Shown one piece after another: positions 58,536-64,000 of a stretch of DNA of 64,000 nucleotides. Below the pieces are notes generated by a model. The model saw only the letters and a list, made by a program, of their open reading frames with translations. It was not told the DNA's origin and searched no databases. Source of the stretch: Acytostelium subglobosum LB1 (lineage: Eukaryota; Evosea; Eumycetozoa; Acytosteliales; Acytosteliaceae); assembly GCF_000787575.1 (NCBI RefSeq), contig NW_012236527.1:992001-1056000 (forward strand), given 5' to 3'. A program made the translations under genes and the position numbers. Every line of letters starts with the position of its first letter. The stretch's first letter is position 1.

Positions 58536-61500
58536 ATGATGGCAACACAGACGACAGACGTTAGGAAGAGAGTCAAGGTCTATCAGCTCGATATCAATGG
58601 CAAGTGGGAGGACAGGGGCACGGGATTCGTGTCATGCACCTTTCTCGACTCATTGGCTGCACACTGCATCTTTGTCAAGTCTGAGGAGGACGGGTCGTCG
58701 ATTCTCGAGTCCAGGGTCTATAGTCTGGACATCTATCAGCGTCAGCAGGACACGCTCATCGTCTGGACCGAGCCCAACACCAACCAAGACCTGGCGCTCA
58801 GCTTCCAGGACTCGGCCGGCTGTCAGGACGTGTGGGAGTTCATCAGCACACATCAGCGCAAGGACTCCTCCGATGTCGAGCTCATCGACATACCCGAGCC
58901 CACCGTTGACAACATCACTGCCATCAGGGAGACGATTGATCCCACTCTTCCACAAGCATATCGCGAGAAGATTGTGGCTACTATACTCAAAGATGTAAGT
59001 TGTTATCATTCGTTTGACTTGATGACATTGCATTGACTGACACTCATTCATTCATTCAATCAATCAAACAATCATTAGGATTATCTCAATGCACTGCTGA
59101 GCATGTTTGATGATTTGGAGAAGGAGTGCGACATTGACAACCTCCATCAGATGTTCACTATATTCAAGAATCTGATACTATTCAATGACTCTTCAATATT
59201 CGAAGTGTTACTGGCGGAGGAGTACTTATTAAGGGTCATGGGAGTTCTGGAATGTAAGTCCTATTCATTCAATCATTCAATCAAACATACTCATTCATAC
59301 TCATTCATACTTTATAATGTAGATGACCCAGAGATTGCAGATCAGAATAGGATCAAACATAGGGAGTTCTTGAGCCAACAGGTGATATTCAAGGAGGTGG
59401 TCAAGTTCTCAACGGATGCACTGATATCAACTATTCACCAAACATTTCGAATCCAATATCTCAAGGATGTCGTCCTGCCCAGGGTGTTGGATGACTACAC
59501 CTTTACAACATTGAACTCCATTATATACTTTAACAACTCAGAGATAGTTGGACACATTCAGAAGGATACATTATTTCTACAAAAGATGTAAGTTTTTTGG
59601 TTAGTTGGTTGGCCTGGCTGGCCGGGCTGCTCCTTCCTTGGACTCATCCGCTCACTCTTTCAAACAATCAATCCAGATTCACACAGATACAACAGAGTGT
59701 ACGGGGCTCATCCGAGAGGAGAGACCTGATGCTATTCCTTCAGGAGCTATGCACACTGTCCAAGAGTCTACAGCCTCCAGGCAAGATACAGTTTTTTCAA
59801 ACACTAGCATCGCTCGACCTCTTCAAAACACTATCCACTACACTCGACGACGAGAACACTCAAACTAGAATATCAACGTGAGTCCAGATATGCAGTCAGT
59901 CATCGCCAACCAGTCCATGTCCACTAACATTACTACTTGGTTATCTAGAACTGAGGTCCTACTATCTACATTGTCACATGAAACCAAGATGCTACGAAGC
60001 TACATTGTATCAAACAGCACATTCTTATCACAACTGTTGGTGGCATTCATCAATGATTCAGACATTGGCGTTAAGAATCAGATTGTTGAGATTATCAAAG
60101 TGTTGATAGAGGCTGACTTGGCCGAGGTAATAATCAAACATACTGACAGGTCCAACACTGTGGCGAATTGACTGACTGACACTCATACCTCAACCAATCA
60201 ATCAATCAGATGAGCGAGTTCTTTAGACTGTTCTATGAACGAGGCATCTATGAGTTGGTTGCGCCATTGTCAAAGAACAGCATCACCAACAGCAACAGCA
60301 ACAGCAATGGCATTGATGAATGCCGTCCAATGATACCAGGTGATCCAAGCACAAACCTGGAGTCGTTTGTATTGTACAATGTAGTCGAACTTATTATATA
60401 CTGTATAAAGCACCACTCGTTCCGCATCAAGAACTTCATCATCCAGGAGAACATTGCCCAGACAATCTTGCGATTGACGTCGAGCACCGAGCGCTACCTG
60501 GTGCTGGGCGCCATCCGATTCTTCCGGTGTCTGGTCAGCATGAAGGACGATCTGTACAACAACTTCATCGTCAAGGAGCATCTGTTTGACCCGATCATCG
60601 CGGCCTTCCGTCAGAACCTTGATCGCTACAACCTCATCAACTCGGCAGTCATCGAGCTGTTTCAGTTCATCTACAAGGAGAACATCAAGCAGTTGGTCGT
60701 CTACCTGGTCGATCGCTATCGACCACTCTTTGAGCCAATCACCTACACCGATGTCCTCAAGCACATGATCCTCAAGTACGAACAGATCAAGGATTCCTAT
60801 GATAGCTCAGAGGCTGCATTCTCATCAGGAAGGTATGACTGTTTAACGAATCATTCAATCAATCAATCATGATACTAACTCAGCGATCACATAAACACAG
60901 TCATTATCACTCACTTAGGAACACGAGGGAGTTGGATGCAGATGAGGAGGCATATTTCAATCGCGACGATGACTCGGACGACTCTGATGATAACATTCAC
61001 ATTGCATATATTGACAACAAGACACTATCACACAACAAGGATGATTATCTGATCAGTGGCACTGGCACTGGCATCATCAATACCAATAACAATGTCAACA
61101 ACAACAACAACAACAAGCATATACTCAATGGAAATGCAAGGATAGTGGACTATGACGACGATGATGATGATGACGAAGAGGACATCGAGGATGATATTAT
61201 TGTCAATGATGTGTTGGTACAACAAAAGCCGGCAGCAATCATACCAAATGGATCAACTTCTGATGTGGAGGAGGAGGAGGAGGATAGTATAGAACATACT
61301 CAACAGCAGGACGAGCTGAAAGTAGATGATCAGCCTCAACAACCAGACGACAACAACCAAACAACAACAACAGATGACAATAAGAGCAATGAGACTGAAA
61401 GGAAGGGAACACCAAAGCGAAAGTATGGATGTGACGACGATGACAGTCAATCAAACAATGGTGGAGGCATAATCAACATTAACAATCACCTGAGTAATAC

Positions 61501-61753
61501 TTGTGACAATCTACACCCAACAACATCATCCGACAACATCAACGCCGACGAACATTGTACAATTGATGAAAACAACAACAACATTAACAATAGCGATCAT
61601 GACAACGACAACGACAATGACAACGACAATGACAACGACATTGACAAACAAATCGACCATCATATGAAGCGAGTGAAGCCAACACCATCAGAACCAACCA
61701 CATCATCAACAACAATATCATCTGAAGTAATGATGGATAAACAGGATCAATAA
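58536..61753 (+). CDS. smkA: SmkA, protein phosphatase 4 regulatory subunit 3 (SMEK/PP4R3)
   Basis: Seven exons: 58536-58994, 59079-59253, 59323-59587, 59677-59877, 59949-60126, 60210-60832 and 60901-61753, giving 917 residues. The N-terminal EVH1/PH-like domain (about 8-110) begins KRVKVYQLDINGKWEDRGTG. The SMK1/DUF625 domain and armadillo-like repeats follow (about 170-630): LEYDPEIADQNRIKHREFLS across a splice, and EHLFDPIIAAFRQNLDRYNL. The last 285 residues are acidic Asn/Asp/Thr-rich and end with a basic K-R-V-K-P motif, as in the family. PP4R3 directs PP4 to substrates. In Dictyostelium, smkA was found as a suppressor of MEK-null development and links to FoxO-like control. A second CAP-like start (Met-Met at 58536/58539) is equally possible. 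Confidence 0.94.
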
Positions 61754-61849
61754 ATGTAATGGATTACTTTGCATGAATTCTCTAATTGTCTATTACTGGT
61801 TCTTTAATACTCCAAACTAGATCAAGATTTAGGAAAAATAGTTAGACAA

Positions 61850-62017
61850 ATGACAAGGTATGTTACATTAAATTTGTCAAGTTGGTCTACCTTGATTGCC
61901 GACCATGAGATGTCAGCACACAGCAAGGACATTGCAAACTATACATTGACACCCGAGGAGAAGGCGCACCAAAAGAAGATGCTGGACGAGTACCCTCCCA
62001 CCAAGAGACTTTGGTGA
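61850..62017 (+). CDS. Small ORF or exon fragment (55 residues), unrecognised
   Basis: An ATG-started frame of 55 residues lies 97 bases after the smkA stop. The last 35 residues (MSAHSKDIANYTLTPEEKAH, ending LDEYPPTKRLW) are clearly protein-like in composition, and their GC content is higher than the surroundings. I do not recognise the family. It could be a small gene, the last exon of a gene with unseen 5' exons, or a duplicated gene tail. The frame stays open upstream of the ATG for a few codons (DLGKIVRQ), which suits an exon or fragment. Confidence 0.35.
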   Translation: MTRYVTLNLSSWSTLIADHEMSAHSKDIANYTLTPEEKAHQKKMLDEYPPTKRLW

Positions 62018-63350
62018 AGATGATGAGAGAAGTTGTGGAGATAGGTTTATTGTGGGGGATTGTTTCTCCTTTGTTTGAATCCAAGGACAACAGAAGAGAG
62101 AGAGGANAGGATATATCAATCAAAATCAAAAATATATATTGCATTGTACATAAAACCTTGTCCAATTGTATTCCTGTTACATTAAAGCTAACACAATATT
62201 GAAGAACGGTACATATGATGGTTGATATGATGCCTATAAGTGAGATAACACACAATCTTGAAATAGGTCCTGGCACGATCAGATAGATCCATATCGATAT
62301 TAAAATAGAAGTAGGACAGAGCGACACATCTCAATAGAACTTGAAATGCTTATTATTAAGAGATTGTTAGAATAAATAAAACTCTATATTGAATTCAATA
62401 CTTACTCATTAGAACAGAGATAGCAATTGGATTGGCAGATCAGGAATCAGTGTTCAAAAATGTAGATAACATATTGGATAAATAAGGTATTAAATAGTTA
62501 GTTCGAATGAATTAATAATATTGTAGTTATAATTTAAATCTAAGTAGTGATAACAATGGAATATACAATGTTCAGTCCTTAAATAAGTTTCTCCTATGAC
62601 CTCCAGAATTTCTTAACCCTATGGACCATTATATACAAACAATTGACATTTATCAATTAAAGTAGGTAGCATAAATGGAAATGATCAATCATCCATTCAA
62701 CCCCACTCTATTCGTTGTCTAGATGGTCAAGCAAATACACTCAACCAGGAAAGAGGAATCACTCCAACATAGCTCTAATTACCAATCAATCAATCAAACT
62801 TCCCACCTTAATTAAAATGCATTAAGTTAGAAGTGGTACCGACAGTGTCCCTGCTGTCTTGTCATTTTCTGGTTCTTCCTCAGGGTTATTGTTATTGAGT
62901 CTCCCGACCTTCATATATCAAACACCCCCTAAACACTTCAACACTCCTTCCAAGTGAGGTTGCGATATGGATACATGTAGTACTTAAATAATAGATAGTG
63001 TTCCACTCTATCTAAGATGGCAATTCCTTCAAATTGTATATAACCCACAAACACGACAAACAATCAATCATATCAATAAACCCTCTACACTTTTAAGAGG
63101 GAAGTTCGATACTCTTCATCGACTGGACCTCTGAGCTACGGACTGGTCCCTCTAGACCATTTAATCTCTTGCTTCTTCATCTTTGTTAGAGGATAATATA
63201 ACTTAAAATAGGAAATTGTTTCTAATATTTATTATTTCTATTAATTAACTAATCAAAGGATACCTATAAAATTTGATAAATTAATTTAGTTGGAAAATGA
63301 CTGATAATTGCTTTAATCTTATCGAACCTTTACCTTAATAAATATTCTTT

Positions 63351-63572
63351 TCAAGTGAATCCATGCATCTTATTCTCTCTATTTCCTACCCAATTAACAA
63401 AAACTGAGAATCCTACAGTTGGGATTGCTAGAATAATAGCAAGGAATAAAGGCATAACAAACTTTTTGTTCTGGCATTTGGTCCCATCCGGTACATAACG
63501 ATAGCATACCCAGCACTTGTAATATAATTTACGAGGACGAATTTCATTCTTATCTTCTTCAAGGACGGTCAT
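63351..63572 (-). CDS. Small protein with Cys cluster and one membrane segment (73 residues)
   Basis: A minus-strand ORF from an ATG at 63572 encodes 73 residues. A charged N-terminus (MTVLEEDKNEIRPRK) leads to YYKCWVCYRYVPDGTKC, whose Cys-x2-Cys and third Cys could bind metal. A hydrophobic helix follows (about 41-61, FVMPLFLAIILAIPTVGFSV), then a polar tail. The composition is non-repetitive and unlike the AT-rich flanks. The frame ends at a stop without an obvious donor site. I do not recognise the family. Confidence 0.45.
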   Translation of the reverse strand: MTVLEEDKNEIRPRKLYYKCWVCYRYVPDGTKCQNKKFVMPLFLAIILAIPTVGFSVFVNWVGNRENKMHGFT

Positions 63573-63820
63573 GTAAGATATTTATATATTTTAATTTATT
63601 ATAATTAATGGTAAATATTTCTAGTGTTTAGGAAAGATTATGATTTCTAATCTTATAGGTACTTAAGATTACCTATAATTTAAAACCAATACCCAATAAT
63701 CTATTATGTCACCTGTGTCTATCAACTCACTAAACTTAACTAATAGTTCCAAAAAGGTTATTAGAATTAGTTCTTATGATTATTAGTACTTTCAAATGTG
63801 GGACACACCAACTTAAATTA

Positions 63821-63945
63821 GAACCTCGTTGTCTCCAACTAACTTGTCCTTCATTGACCCAGATGTCACCTACCAGCCAACATCTTGCTCCTCAGCAAGA
63901 CTGCTACTGAACATACCCAGGTCCTTCTTAATCCATCACCTGCAT
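63821..63945 (+). pseudogene. Second degenerate fragment of a Sib-family gene
   Basis: Bases 63821-63945 align with about 44767-44950 of the intact Sib gene: GAACCTCGTTGTCNCCAAC, TGTCCTTCATNGACCCAGAT, GTCACCTACCAG, then after a deletion of about 54 bases CCAACATCTNGCTCCTC and, more loosely, CATCACCTGC. The frame is disrupted and flanked by AT-rich DNA. It comes from a different part of the gene than the 14.8-kb relic and lies in the same orientation as the intact copy. Confidence 0.72.
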
Positions 63946-64000
63946 CTGCAATATTTATTTATTTAAGAATATTTATTTTCTAGCAACCTTCTATCGTCAA

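Larger units (their letters stand above)
61754..64000. other. AT-rich 2.2 kb end region with small ORFs and a relic
   Basis: Besides the entries at 61850-62017, 63351-63572 and 63821-63945, this stretch shows only AT-rich DNA, a single N at 62107 and short inverted repeats (CCCTCT...AGAGGG, 63080-63102). Frequent stops in all frames and no splice-consistent exons argue against another gene before 63350. Confidence 0.45.

Noticed and set aside
63085-63180. Possible tRNA (TAGCTCAGAGG on the minus strand, GTTCGATAC on the plus strand)
   Set aside because: The D-arm-like and T-arm-like pieces are on opposite strands, and no cloverleaf with paired D and acceptor stems could be built.
1-64000. CRISPR arrays, bacterial operons, retroelements or integrated viruses
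   Set aside because: No spacer-repeat arrays, Shine-Dalgarno spacing, reverse transcriptase, integrase, transposase or capsid-like frames were recognised. The direct repeats seen are simple tetranucleotide runs.

Overview
The window looks like nuclear DNA of a dictyostelid social amoeba. Genes are compact, with short introns (mostly 60-120 nt, GTATGT or GTAAGT donors). Proteins carry Asn/Gln/Thr/Ser homopolymers encoded by CAA/AAC/ACA runs. Non-coding DNA is full of CAAT/ATTC/TTGA tetranucleotide repeats. Several genes belong to families typical of, or restricted to, this group: Sib integrin-beta-like adhesion proteins, smkA, a Psi-like prestalk tail, B-box/Kelch and FNRTEGC-type ankyrin proteins. 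Base composition looks less AT-rich than Dictyostelium discoideum. The species cannot be fixed from the sequence. The assembly is draft: one 100-N gap and two isolated N's.

Layout. 0.2-3.0 kb: a secreted protein and a low-complexity protein. 3.4-4.7 kb: a CCNDBP1/GCIP-like protein. 4.9-8.1 kb (minus): a six-repeat gelsolin-family protein. 9.0-11.8 kb (minus): a glomulin/ALF4-like protein. 13.0-13.8 kb: a Ras-family GTPase. 15.4-16.9 kb (minus): an unrecognised protein. 16.9-20.6 kb: a gene-poor stretch with an assembly gap. 20.6-25.2 kb: a class I-type PI3-kinase with altered catalytic motifs. 25.4-26.4 kb (minus): ribosomal protein eS10. 26.7-28.3 kb: protoporphyrinogen oxidase. 28.6-31.3 kb: SCYL1-like pseudokinase. 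31.4-32.1 kb (minus): VPS25. 32.8-34.7 kb (minus): MFSD6-like transporter. 35.4-36.4 kb (minus): UQCC1/CBP3. 36.7-38.5 kb: SHQ1. 40.7-45.3 kb: Sib adhesion protein. 45.8-46.0 kb (minus): COX17. 46.7-48.4 kb: mitochondrial succinyl-CoA:3-oxoacid CoA-transferase. 49.6-52.7 kb: EGF/PSI multipass membrane protein with a TRP-like core. 53.0-53.9 kb: two small unrecognised genes. 53.9-57.7 kb: a patch of broken or truncated genes (Psi-like tail, B-box/Kelch) around an intact ankyrin gene. 58.5-61.8 kb: smkA (PP4 regulatory subunit 3). 61.8-64.0 kb: AT-rich, with two small ORFs and a Sib relic.

Most genes are unlinked housekeeping genes. Three encode mitochondrial assembly or metabolism proteins (UQCC1, COX17, SCOT). 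Several others (Ras, PI3K, gelsolin, Sib, SmkA) act in signalling and motility in dictyostelids, but nothing in the layout shows co-regulation. Intron positions were chosen so that every multi-exon gene has a total coding length divisible by three.

The most notable observations are: a PI3-kinase whose catalytic loop, DFG motif and ATP-site lysine all differ from active enzymes; two degenerate fragments of a Sib-family gene about 29 kb upstream and 19 kb downstream of the intact copy; and a relic cluster at 54-56 kb that ends in interleaved inverted repeats.
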